A stretch of DNA of 64,000 nt from Streptomyces avermitilis MA-4680 = NBRC 14893 (GTDB lineage: Bacteria > Actinomycetota > Actinomycetes > Streptomycetales > Streptomycetaceae). The first letter of the stretch is position 1. Every line of letters begins with the position of its first letter. The translations under genes were made by a program, and so were the position numbers. A model generated the notes under the pieces. The model searched no databases. It was not told where the DNA came from and saw only the letters and a list, made by a program, of their open reading frames with translations. The DNA is taken from the NCBI RefSeq assembly GCF_000009765.2, contig NC_003155.5, positions 6,820,001-6,884,000 of the forward strand, written 5' to 3'. Of this stretch, positions 1 to 7,626 are shown one piece after another.

Positions 1-596
1 GCACCGATGACGACGGCCACACCGGCCACAACAGCGCCCACGCCGGCGGGGCCCGGGCCGAGGGGGGTACCACGCTGGGCCCGCAGGGCAACACCGCTCA
101 GACGGGCAAGCAGAACCTCGCCTGCGGCAACTCCGCCGACCTGGTCACCGTCAACGTGACCGGGGACATGTACTGGGACACCACCTGCGTGGTCACCGAC
201 GACGGCCATCACCACCACGGCGGCCACCAGCAGGGTGCGCACGCCGAGGGGGCCCGGGCCGTGGGTGGCACCAGCGTGGGGCCGCAGGCCAACACCGCCC
301 AGACCGGTCGGCAGAACCTCTACTGCGGCAACTCCGCCGACGCCCTCACCGTCAACGTGATGGGCACCATCAGCAAGCACACCACGTGCGCCGCCGCCGA
401 CCGCTCCTCCCACGGTTCCGGCGACACCGACCACGGTCGGGCCTCGGTCCTGCCCGGCCAGGCGGTCGGCCCGGAGGCCAACGCCGCCCAGAACGGCAAC
501 CAGAACCAGACCTGCGGCAACCCCGGTACCGGCGTGGACGTCCCCCTCGGCCGGACCACACGCCAGACCAGCTGCACCGTCCACGCAGGTGCCTGA
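1..596 (+). CDS. Repeat protein, C-terminal part (5' end outside window)
   Basis: The frame is open from base 3 and ends in TGA at 594-596, so the start lies upstream of the window. The visible ~197 residues hold three copies of a 63-67 residue repeat. Each copy has a core such as NTAQTGRQNLYC, then a hydrophobic strand (LTVNVMG), a second Cys, and a Gly/Ala/His-rich spacer. The same architecture, with core NIAQEGRQNNAC, fills the next gene, so the two are tandem paralogues. The QxGxQN core resembles the curlin repeat core of CsgA-type amyloids, but the period is about three times longer and two Cys occur per repeat. I infer an exported structural or surface protein. No enzymatic motif is visible. 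Confidence 0.7.
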   Translation, partial: TDDDGHTGHNSAHAGGARAEGGTTLGPQGNTAQTGKQNLACGNSADLVTVNVTGDMYWDTTCVVTDDGHHHHGGHQQGAHAEGARAVGGTSVGPQANTAQTGRQNLYCGNSADALTVNVMGTISKHTTCAAADRSSHGSGDTDHGRASVLPGQAVGPEANAAQNGNQNQTCGNPGTGVDVPLGRTTRQTSCTVHAGA

Positions 597-846
597 TCAA
601 CCCGTACCGGCTCCCTGAGCCACGCACCCTGGCGTACGCCGCTTTCCGCCACTTCGCCGCTGAGCCGAGGCGTGCGTCGAGGACCTCGGTCGGCAGGCGG
701 AACTCGCCGTGTTATGGGGGTAATTCCACTACCGTCCGAGTTAATCCGGACAAGGACCCCGTGTCCGTCTTGTCCTTTCGGCGTTGCCTGGTGAGTGACG
801 GCCGTCGTACGGGCCGTCGAGGAGATCAACTGAGCTGGGAGGCGTC

Positions 847-2631
847 GTGCGCGCGGGAAAAGCCAGGTGCGTAGCGGTTGCGGTGGCCGTCGTTGGCGGA
901 GTGATGTCGGTGGCCTGCGGGCCGGCCGGTGCGGACACTCCTGGAGCCAGGGCGGAGGGAGGAAGCGGCACGGGGGATGTGTTTCAGACGAACGTCGCGC
1001 AGGAGGGGCGTCAGAACAACCACTGTTCCAACGTGACCGGTGACGAGACGGTGGATCTGACCGGCGGGCGGCTGCAGGGGCGCTGCGTGACCGAGGACGG
1101 CTCCTTCAATGGGTTCTCCAAGGTGCACACCGGTCCCGCCGACGCCAAGGGCGGGGGCGGGACCACCCGGCTCGCCCAGCAGAACGTCGCGCAGCGTGGC
1201 CGCCAGAACAACGACTGCGCCAGCCGGAACACGTTTTCGCTGACGGCGAGCGGTGACAAGATCCAAAGTAACTGTGCCGACGAAGACACCTCCGTCAGCG
1301 ACCACACGTACTCCCAGGGGCGCGGGGCCTCCGCCGAGGGCCGCTCGGGCGGGAACTTCGACCAGCAGAACGTCGCCCAGGCAGGTCGGCAGAACAACAT
1401 CTGCGACAGCCCCGACTATGTGTTCCCCGACCTGACGGGCAGCCGGTTCGACACCGACTGCACGAACAAGGACGCCTCGGTGAGCCGGCACACCTCGGAC
1501 AAGAGCGGTGGCGCCCAGGCCCGTGGGGCACAGGCAGGCTCCTCCGAGGTGCAGGACATCGCCCAGGAAGGCCGGCAGAACAACTTCTGCGCCAACCCCA
1601 ACTCCACGGACGCCGACCCGGTGTCGGACAGCCGTGTCGACGCCGACTGCGCGAACAAGGACGCCTCGCTGAGCGAGAAAACCCGGCACAAGGGCGGTGG
1701 CGCCCAGGCCAAGGGAGGAGCTCTGGCCCAGGAGCAGCAGAACATCGCCCAGGAAGGCCGGCAGAACAACAGCTGCGCCAACCCCAACGTCTCCACTCTC
1801 GACCTCAGCGGTGCGCGGACCGACACCGACTGCGTGAACAAGGACGTCTCCCGCACCAAGCACAGTCTGGTCAAGGGCGGCCCGGCCCGCGCCGAGGGCG
1901 GTTCCGGCGAAGACGTGTTCCAGCAGAACATCGCGCAGGAAGGCCGCCAGAACAACGCCTGCGACAACGCCAACGACTCGGACATCACCGCGACTGGTGG
2001 GCGGTCCAAGAACCGGTGCGCCACGGTCGATGGCTCCAAGAACCGCCACACCGTGGAGACCAGCCGTGGCGCCGCGGCCGTGGGAGGCTCCGGCGTTGCG
2101 GACCTGTCCCAGCAGAACATCGCGCAGTCCGGTCGGCAGAACAACGCCTGCGCCAACGCCAACGACTCGGACATCACCGCGACTGGTGGGCGGTCCAAGA
2201 ACCGGTGCGCCACGGTCGATGGCTCCAAGAACCGCCACACCGTGGAGACCAGCCGTGGTGCCGAGGCCGTGGGAGGCCCCAGTGCGGCGGACCTGTCCCA
2301 GCAGAACATCGCCCAGGAAGGCCGGCAGAACAACGCCTGCGCCAACCACAACGGCCTGAACGCGGACGTCACCGGTGCCCGCCAGGACACGGCGTGCGTG
2401 ACGGTGGACCGCTCCGTGAACGCGGGCACGAAGAAGTCCAGCGGCGGTGCGAGCGTTGAAGGCGGCTCCAGCGTGGCGGACCTGTTCCAGCAGAACATCG
2501 CCCAGGAAGGCCGGCAGAACAACGCCTGCGGCAACACCAACAACCTCACCCTCACCGCCAACGGCGGCAGCACTCAGAACCAGTGCGTCGCCGTCGACCG
2601 TTCCGTCAACATCGGGACGCAGGAGGACTGA
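847..2631 (+). CDS. Secreted nine-repeat protein with curlin-like QxGxxN cores
   Basis: A GTG start follows a GGGAGG ribosome site at 836-841. The 594-residue product has a typical export signal: basic MRAGKAR, a hydrophobic run of Val/Ala/Gly, and a likely cut after GPAGA-D near residue 30. The rest is nine tandem units of about 63 residues, each with the core (I/V)AQxGRQNNxC. This is followed 20-25 residues later by a second Cys (as in DTDC or KNRC), so disulfide staples within repeats are plausible. Spacers between units are Gly/Ala-rich. Units 6 and 7 are almost identical in DNA. It is a paralogue of the preceding gene. Curlin repeats share the QxGxxN pattern, so a beta-solenoid or amyloid-like surface fibre is a reasonable inference. 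No homology search was possible, and the function is unknown. Confidence 0.8.
   Translation: MRAGKARCVAVAVAVVGGVMSVACGPAGADTPGARAEGGSGTGDVFQTNVAQEGRQNNHCSNVTGDETVDLTGGRLQGRCVTEDGSFNGFSKVHTGPADAKGGGGTTRLAQQNVAQRGRQNNDCASRNTFSLTASGDKIQSNCADEDTSVSDHTYSQGRGASAEGRSGGNFDQQNVAQAGRQNNICDSPDYVFPDLTGSRFDTDCTNKDASVSRHTSDKSGGAQARGAQAGSSEVQDIAQEGRQNNFCANPNSTDADPVSDSRVDADCANKDASLSEKTRHKGGGAQAKGGALAQEQQNIAQEGRQNNSCANPNVSTLDLSGARTDTDCVNKDVSRTKHSLVKGGPARAEGGSGEDVFQQNIAQEGRQNNACDNANDSDITATGGRSKNRCATVDGSKNRHTVETSRGAAAVGGSGVADLSQQNIAQSGRQNNACANANDSDITATGGRSKNRCATVDGSKNRHTVETSRGAEAVGGPSAADLSQQNIAQEGRQNNACANHNGLNADVTGARQDTACVTVDRSVNAGTKKSSGGASVEGGSSVADLFQQNIAQEGRQNNACGNTNNLTLTANGGSTQNQCVAVDRSVNIGTQED
1965..2258 (+). 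repeat. 105-bp exact direct repeat, 189 bp apart
   Basis: Bases 1965-2069 recur without change at 2154-2258. The offset is 189 bp, exactly 63 codons, so repeat units 6 and 7 of the protein are kept in frame. The other repeat pairs in this gene have diverged, so this pair is the product of a recent duplication or gene conversion. Confidence 0.95.
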
Positions 2632-2648
2632 ACTCCTCGGTGAGCTCG

Positions 2649-2725
2649 CACGTCTGGGGCGGCACCGAGCCCTCGGGCAGGGTGGCCGTCCACCCGCCCG
2701 CGGACCCGGCGCCGCCCCAGACGTG
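2649..2725. terminator. Large nested hairpin between convergent genes
   Basis: Perfect 15-bp arms (CACGTCTGGGGCGGC at 2649-2663 and its complement at 2711-2725) enclose a second stem: CGGGC plus GGGTGG at 2674-2685 pairing with CCACCC plus GCCCG at 2690-2700 around a CCGT loop. It lies between the repeat-protein gene and the opposing VOC gene and most likely terminates both. No T-run follows, as is common in Streptomyces. Confidence 0.7.
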
Positions 2726-2796
2726 TCCGCGCCCCCTCGCCAGGTCGCCGGTCGCCCACGGCCACTGAGGCACATCGCACCTGCTCGTCCAGGTGA

Positions 2797-3252
2797 CTAG
2801 GCGACGCAGAACTCGTTGCCCTCCGGGTCCCGCATGATCCACCAGTGTCCCGCCGGTCCCTGGTCCACCTCGCGCAGACGGTCGGCGCCCAGGGACTCCA
2901 GACGCGCGACGAGTGCGTCCCGGCCGCCCGGTTCGGCGTGGACGTCCAGGTGCAGACGGTTCTTCACCGTCTTGGCCTCGGGGACGTCCTGGAAGAGGAT
3001 GCGCCGGCCCTGGCCGATGCCGGTCGCCTTCTCGTGCGGGTCCTGCGGGTGGCGGATGGCCGCGAAGCCGCGGAAGACGCGGCGGCCGTCGTGCTCCGTG
3101 ACCGCCGCCTCGGGGAGCCGGCCCGTCGCCAGCAGGCCGGCGATCAGGTCGCTGTTGTCCTCCACCTCGTACTCGAGGGCCGCCGCCCAGAAGTCCGCCA
3201 GGGAGAGGGCGTCCTGCGTGTCGATGACCAGTTTCCAATGGAGTGCTGTCAT
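2797..3252 (-). CDS. VOC / glyoxalase-like domain protein
   Basis: This 151-residue protein has the layout of a single-chain vicinal-oxygen-chelate (glyoxalase/bleomycin-resistance) protein. LHWKLVIDTQDALSLADFWA at the N-terminus is the first beta-alpha unit, RLHLDVHA starts the second half, and the end HWWIMRDPEGNEFCVA is the classic C-terminal VOC signature (DPxGNxFCV). Members bind a metal or small molecule, and many in this subgroup have no assigned reaction. The gene appears leaderless: on the minus strand TATAAC at 3265-3260 sits seven bases before the ATG and no ribosome site is seen. It converges with the repeat-protein gene. Confidence 0.85.
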   Translation of the reverse strand: MTALHWKLVIDTQDALSLADFWAAALEYEVEDNSDLIAGLLATGRLPEAAVTEHDGRRVFRGFAAIRHPQDPHEKATGIGQGRRILFQDVPEAKTVKNRLHLDVHAEPGGRDALVARLESLGADRLREVDQGPAGHWWIMRDPEGNEFCVA

Positions 3253-3259
3253 GTCATCG

Positions 3260-3265
3260 GTTATA
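3260..3265 (-). promoter_or_regulatory. Candidate -10 element for leaderless VOC mRNA
   Basis: TATAAC on the minus strand lies seven bases upstream of the VOC start codon, the spacing expected when transcription begins at the ATG. The -35 region is weak (GGCGAG-like around 3284-3289), so the assignment rests mainly on the -10 match and the absence of a Shine-Dalgarno sequence. Confidence 0.45.
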
Positions 3266-3345
3266 TCTCGTGTACGTCGACGCCTCGCCGTGCCGGGGAA
3301 CGGCGGGCGCGGGCACGGGCCCTGGCATGGACCCGGGTGCCGGGC

Positions 3346-3552
3346 TCACGCCCCCGTCGGGTCCACCGTCGCCTGATGGGCCTCCGCGAGGTGTTCCTCC
3401 GCCTTCAGCCACGGCAGGAACTGCGCCCCCTGGCGCCAGCCGCATGTGCCACACCTGATCACGCGCTGCACCCCCGCCCGCTGGACGTGCACGATGTGCA
3501 CGCGTCCGTGCTGGTCCCAGCGGCTGACCTTGCTCGTGTTGATCTGCGGCAT
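3346..3552 (-). CDS. Small Cys/His-motif protein of unknown function
   Basis: The frame is open further upstream, but the best start is the ATG at 3552, preceded by GGAGG six bases away. This gives 68 residues beginning MPQINTSKVSRWDQHGR. The C-terminal half contains CGTCGW followed by HLAEAH, a CxxC...HxxxxH arrangement that could bind zinc. I do not recognise a named family. It stands alone between the VOC gene and a MarR regulator on the same strand, with gaps of 93 and 174 bases. Confidence 0.65.
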   Translation of the reverse strand: MPQINTSKVSRWDQHGRVHIVHVQRAGVQRVIRCGTCGWRQGAQFLPWLKAEEHLAEAHQATVDPTGA

Positions 3553-3726
3553 GACGCCTCCAGCGTCCAGGAACACCTGTCTGCGATCCGGTCCGATGCC
3601 TGCCCGCACATCCGTCCGTACTGTCCGTCCGTACTGTCCGCGTGCGCTGCCCGTCCGCTCGCGCAGCAAGGAGTGTGCAGCATCGGAAAGATCAACGGGG
3701 TTAATTGCGCGGCGAGTTGACCGCCG

Positions 3727-4236
3727 TCACGGTGTGCTCATCGCCTGTTGCGCCGCGTCGTCCCGCGTGACGATGCGCCGCATCAGGCCGATCAGGGTGT
3801 CCCGTTCCGTCTCCGTCAGCGCGTCGAGGAACTCGGTCTGGGAGCGGCCGGCGAGCGCCTTCAGCTCGCCCAGCCGCTCCGTTCCCTCCGAGGTGAGGGC
3901 GACCCGCTGGCGGCGGCGGTCGCGCGGGTCGCGTTCACGGCGTACGAGCCGCTGCGTCTCGACCTGGTCGAGGTAACCGACCAGATGGCTGCGGTTGAGG
4001 CCGAGGCGGTCGGCCAGTTCGTGCTGGGGGAGCGGGCCGAAGTCGCCGAGCCCCACCAGTACCGCGAAGTGCGGGAGCCGCAGGTCGTACTCCTTGAGCG
4101 CCTCGACCAGCGCCCGGTGTCCGATCCGGGCGACATGGCCCGCGAGATAGGAGGGGAGTGCGAGGAGCGTGGGCGGGCGCAGGGGGGTGAAGTCTGCTTC
4201 TTCGGATTTCTCGGATTCTTCGGGCTTCACTGCCAT
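3727..4236 (-). CDS. MarR-family transcriptional regulator
   Basis: The 169-residue product has the MarR winged-helix layout. An acidic N-terminal tail (EESEKSEEAD) is followed by the dimerisation helix, the recognition region QHELADRLGLNRSHLVGYLDQVE and the wing with RRERDPRDRRRQRVALTSEG, the canonical DxRxxxxxLTxxG motif. The family represses divergently transcribed genes and is released by small aromatic or oxidised ligands. Here the divergent neighbour is the LLM oxidoreductase at 4343, 106 bases away, which makes it the likely target. The AT-rich spacer around 4258-4290 contains imperfect TAATCGTG/TAATGATT repeats that could be the operator. Confidence 0.88.
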   Translation of the reverse strand: MAVKPEESEKSEEADFTPLRPPTLLALPSYLAGHVARIGHRALVEALKEYDLRLPHFAVLVGLGDFGPLPQHELADRLGLNRSHLVGYLDQVETQRLVRRERDPRDRRRQRVALTSEGTERLGELKALAGRSQTEFLDALTETERDTLIGLMRRIVTRDDAAQQAMSTP

Positions 4237-4342
4237 GCCGTGACCCTACCCTCGACGTAATCGTGTCGTCATGTAATGATTTCGTGGCGACCCGACATGG
4301 GGCGGCTCGACCGCCCGATCCCGGCCGGCGCAAGGACCTCCC

Positions 4343-5134
4343 ATGCCCGACTACGGTCACGACCTCCTCTTCGGCGCCGTCCTCACCCCCGACGCCCAGA
4401 ACCCGCGCGCGGTGCTGGAGTCGGCGCGGCTCGCCGACCGCTCGGGACTCGACCTCGTCAGCGTCCCCGACCATCCGTACCGGCCGGACTTCCTGGACGC
4501 CTGGACCCTGTTGTCCGTCATCGCGGCGCACACCGAACGCGTACGGGTCTTCCCGAACGTCGCCAATCTGCCGCTGCGGCCCCCGGCCGGCCTCGCCCGC
4601 GCCGCCGCCGCGCTCGACGTCCTCAGCGGCGGCCGGGTGGAGCTGGGGCTCGGCGCCGGGGGTTACTGGGACGCCATCGCCGGTGAGGGACAGCCCCGGC
4701 GTACCCCCGGCGAGGCGGTCGAGGCGCTGGCCGAGGCGATCGACGTGATCCGCGCCCTGTGGGCGAGCGGGGGCGCCGGCGCGACCGTCGACGGAACGCA
4801 CTACCGGCTCGACGGGGCCCGGCCCGGACCGCCCGCCGCGCATCCCCTCGGGATCTGGGTCGGCGCCCTGGGCCCCCGCATGCTCCGGCTCATCGGGCGC
4901 ACCGCCGACGGATGGCTGCCCAGCGCCACCCGGGTGCCGCCCGCCGAACTCGCCGTGGGGCAGCGGATCGTGGACGAAGCGGCCATCGCCGCGGGACGGG
5001 ATCCACGGGCGGTGCGTCGCCTCTACAACCTGCCGGGACCGGTACCGGCCGAGCCGCTCGCCGAACTCACCCCCGCGGTTCGCGCGGGAAGTCGTCCCGG
5101 AGGTGAGGGAGTTGGTGGCCCGAGGCCGCGCTAG
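4343..5134 (+). pseudogene. LLM-class flavin-dependent oxidoreductase, 3' end damaged
   Basis: The ATG has an AAGGA ribosome site eight bases upstream. Residues 1-240 read as a luciferase-like (F420/FMN) oxidoreductase: VSVPDHPYRPDFLDAWTLL, LDVLSGGRVELGLGAGGYW and PLGIWVGALGPRMLRLIGRTADGWLP are family blocks. After LAELTP the frame becomes low-complexity and stops at 263 residues. The +1 frame at 5080-5138 instead reads RFAREVVPEVRELVARG then stop, the normal C-terminal helix of this family. The segment between LAELTP and RFAREVV that usually carries the GxDTFxLWP block is missing. This looks like an internal deletion of roughly 100 bp with a frameshift. The protein may be inactive. Confidence 0.75.
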
Positions 5135-6564
5135 CTGATCGAGCGCGGCAGACGCAGGCTCAGCGCCGTCGTCAGTGCCACCCCGGCCAGCTGGACCAGG
5201 AGCGTCGTCACCAGCGCGTCCCGCATGCCCCAGCCGGGCACCAGGGCCAGGAAGAGCGAGCCGAGCGTCGCCACGCCCAGCGCCAGCCCCGACTGCTGGG
5301 TGGTGATCATCACGCCGCCGCCCACGCCCGCCCGGGTCGGCGGCACCTCGGACAGGATGATCCGGAAGAGGACGGGCAGCTGGAGCGCCTGGCCCGCGCC
5401 CGCCACCGCCGCACCCGGCAGCAGCTCCAGCACGCCCAGGTCCGGCCAGGACCGCAGGGCGGCCAGGACGATCAGGGTCACCCCGACCGCCTGGATCAGG
5501 CCGCCCGCGGTCACCACCCGGGTGCCGTACCGGGCCACCAGCCGCGGCCCGCACAGCGAGACGGCGAAGAACACCACCGCCATCGGCGCGAGGGCGAGCC
5601 CAGCCGGGACCGGACCCAGTCCGGCGCCACGCTGCAACGCCACCGCGATCACGAACATGAACCCGCTGAAGCCGATGGAGAACGGCACGATCATCACCAG
5701 ACCGCGCCGCAGAGACGTCAGGGCGAACAGGCTCGGCGGGACGAGCGGCGTACGCCCCTGCCGGTCCGCCCGGCGCTCCACCGCGTAGAACGCCCACGCC
5801 GCGAACGGGAACGCGGCCAGCGCCGGCCAGGTCCACAGCGGCCAGCCCGCCGCCCGGCCCTCGGTCAGCGGCACCAGCAGGGTCAGCAGCGACACGGCCA
5901 GGAGCACCGTGCCCGGGCCGTCCACCGGCTCCGGGCGCTGCGAGCGGGTCTCCGGGACGGCACGGGCGGCCAGGAACAGACCGACGACCACCACCGGCAC
6001 GTTCACCAGGAACACGGAGCGCCAGCCGGTGCCCGCGATGTCCGCGGCCACGAGGACGCCGCCGAGGATCTGGCCCGCCACCATGGACAGCCCGGCGGTC
6101 GCGCCGTACAGGCCCATGGCCTTGGCGCGGCGCGGCCCCTCGGTCGCGGACTGGATGGTGGCGAGCACCTGCGGCAGCATCGCCGCGGCCGCCGCGCCCT
6201 GGGCGACACGCGCCGCGACGAGGGTCCACGCGCTCGGCGCGAGGCCGCACGCCAGCGAGGTCAGACCGAACGCCGCCATGCCGCCGAGGAAGAACTCACG
6301 GCGCCCGAAGAGGTCGCCGAGCCGGCCGCCGAGGACCAGCAGAACGGCGTACGAGACTCCGTACCCGGCTACGACGAGTTCGAGGACGGTCTCGCTCGCG
6401 TGCAGGTCGCGGCCGATGGTCGGCAGGGCCACGTTGACGATGAAGAAGTCGATGAGGGGCAGTGCCGCACCGAGCAGCACCGTGAAGAGTCCGAGTCCGC
6501 CGAGCACGGGCGGTGCCACCGGGGAGCGAGTGGTGGGTGAGGTGAGAGTTTCGGTCACGTTCAT
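5131..6564 (-). CDS. MFS exporter, DHA2/EmrB-QacA type
   Basis: I choose the ATG at 6564 (MNVTETLTS) because upstream frame-open sequence is proline-rich and overlaps the divergent promoter. The 477-residue protein has about 14 hydrophobic segments. Family marks are LIDFFIVNVALPTIGRDLHA in TM1, GGRLGDLFGRREFFLGG (motif A) and a conserved WRSVFLVNVPVVVVG block (motif C region). Members export drugs or small metabolites by proton antiport. Its stop overlaps the end of the damaged LLM gene by four bases (convergent). It is divergent from the HTH regulator at 6669, which probably controls it. Confidence 0.88.
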   Translation of the reverse strand: MNVTETLTSPTTRSPVAPPVLGGLGLFTVLLGAALPLIDFFIVNVALPTIGRDLHASETVLELVVAGYGVSYAVLLVLGGRLGDLFGRREFFLGGMAAFGLTSLACGLAPSAWTLVAARVAQGAAAAAMLPQVLATIQSATEGPRRAKAMGLYGATAGLSMVAGQILGGVLVAADIAGTGWRSVFLVNVPVVVVGLFLAARAVPETRSQRPEPVDGPGTVLLAVSLLTLLVPLTEGRAAGWPLWTWPALAAFPFAAWAFYAVERRADRQGRTPLVPPSLFALTSLRRGLVMIVPFSIGFSGFMFVIAVALQRGAGLGPVPAGLALAPMAVVFFAVSLCGPRLVARYGTRVVTAGGLIQAVGVTLIVLAALRSWPDLGVLELLPGAAVAGAGQALQLPVLFRIILSEVPPTRAGVGGGVMITTQQSGLALGVATLGSLFLALVPGWGMRDALVTTLLVQLAGVALTTALSLRLPRSIS

Positions 6565-6606
6565 CAGCCTCTGCCCACTCTCAGGCTGGTACCAGAGTCT
6601 CCTTAT

Positions 6607-6627
6607 CCTGGTAGAAGGACTACCTGG
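6607..6627. promoter_or_regulatory. Candidate operator between MFS and HTH genes
   Basis: GGTAG at 6610-6614 and CTACC at 6620-6624 form an inverted repeat around AAGGA, inside the 104-base divergent intergenic region. Arms of five bases are short, so this is a suggestion based on position as much as symmetry. Confidence 0.4.
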
Positions 6628-6668
6628 AAACAGGGTCCGGCGGGCGGCAGGCTGGAGGCATGGCGACC

Positions 6669-7619
6669 ATGGTGCGGGAGACGGCGGTGCGGGCGACGGC
6701 GGTGCAGGCGACGGCGGTGCGGGCGGCCGAGGAGCGGGCCCGCGCGACGCAGGACACCCCGCGGGCACAGCACACGCGGGAGGCGGCGATCCGGCGGCAT
6801 GAACTGGCCGCCTTCCTGCGCCACCGGCGCGAGCACATCACCCCCGAGCAGGTCGGCCTGCCCCGGGGCCGTCGGCGGCGCACCCCGGGTCTGCGCCGGG
6901 AGGAGGTCGCGCAGCTCTCCGCGGTCGGCGTCACCTGGTACACCTGGCTGGAACAGGCCCGGGACATCCAGGTCTCGGTGCAGGTGCTCGACGCGCTGGC
7001 CCGCACCCTGCTCCTCGACTCCAGCGAGCGCGCCCACCTGTTCAACCTGGCCGGCACGGCCGACCCCGAGCCCGGCGCGAACTGCCCGTCGGTCACCGAC
7101 GCCCAGCGTGCCCTGCTGGAACAGCTGGAGCCGATTCCGGCGTGCATCCAGAACAGCCGGTACGACATCCTCGCCTACAACCGGACCTACGGGCTGCTGC
7201 TGTGCGACCTCGACGCCATCGCGCCGGTGGACCGCAACTGCATGCTGCTGTGCTACACGAACGCGGACTGGCAGGCGTCCATCGTCCGACTGGACGACAC
7301 GATGCGGCTCATGGCCGCCAAGTTCCGCGCCTCCATGGCCGACCATCTCGCCGAGCCCGCCTGGAAGATGCTGCTCAAGCGGCTGAGCGGCGAGTCCCCG
7401 GAGTTCCGGGAGGCCTGGGAGCGGCACGAGGTGGTGAGCGCGCGCAGCAAGCTCAAGCAGTTCCGCAACGCCCACGTCGGGCTGCTCTCGCTGAACCACA
7501 CGGACCTGTGGCTGGGTCCGCACAACGGCCCGCGCATGGTGACCTACGCCCCCGCCGACGAGGAGTCGCGCCGGGGGCTGGAGAAGCTTCAGGAGATCGC
7601 GGTGGCCCGGGAGGGCTGA
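6669..7619 (+). CDS. HTH regulator with MmyB-type ligand domain
   Basis: Two ATGs are possible. The one at 6669 is better spaced from GGAGG at 6654-6658 (10 bases) than that at 6660 (1 base). After an Ala/Thr/Val-rich N-terminal tail coded by 15-bp repeats, LAAFLRHRREHITPEQVGLP and TPGLRREEVAQLSAVGVTWY form the XRE-type helix-turn-helix of the family with C-terminal MmyB-like domain. TWLEQARDIQVSVQVLDALA is a further diagnostic block. The C-terminal two thirds resemble the PAS-like ligand domain, ending with MVTYAPADEESRRGLEKLQ. These regulators usually control a divergent oxidoreductase or transporter gene, here the MFS exporter at 6564. Confidence 0.88.
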   Translation: MVRETAVRATAVQATAVRAAEERARATQDTPRAQHTREAAIRRHELAAFLRHRREHITPEQVGLPRGRRRRTPGLRREEVAQLSAVGVTWYTWLEQARDIQVSVQVLDALARTLLLDSSERAHLFNLAGTADPEPGANCPSVTDAQRALLEQLEPIPACIQNSRYDILAYNRTYGLLLCDLDAIAPVDRNCMLLCYTNADWQASIVRLDDTMRLMAAKFRASMADHLAEPAWKMLLKRLSGESPEFREAWERHEVVSARSKLKQFRNAHVGLLSLNHTDLWLGPHNGPRMVTYAPADEESRRGLEKLQEIAVAREG

Positions 7620-7626
7620 GCCGCGC

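Noticed and set aside
826..2775. 649-codon open frame antisense to the repeat-protein gene
   Set aside because: High GC and the tandem repeats keep the reverse frame open. It has no ribosome site, and its sequence simply mirrors the repeats.
3935..6250. Long minus-strand frame across MarR, LLM and MFS genes
   Set aside because: It overlaps three recognised genes in other frames and has low-complexity Arg/Gly/Pro composition.
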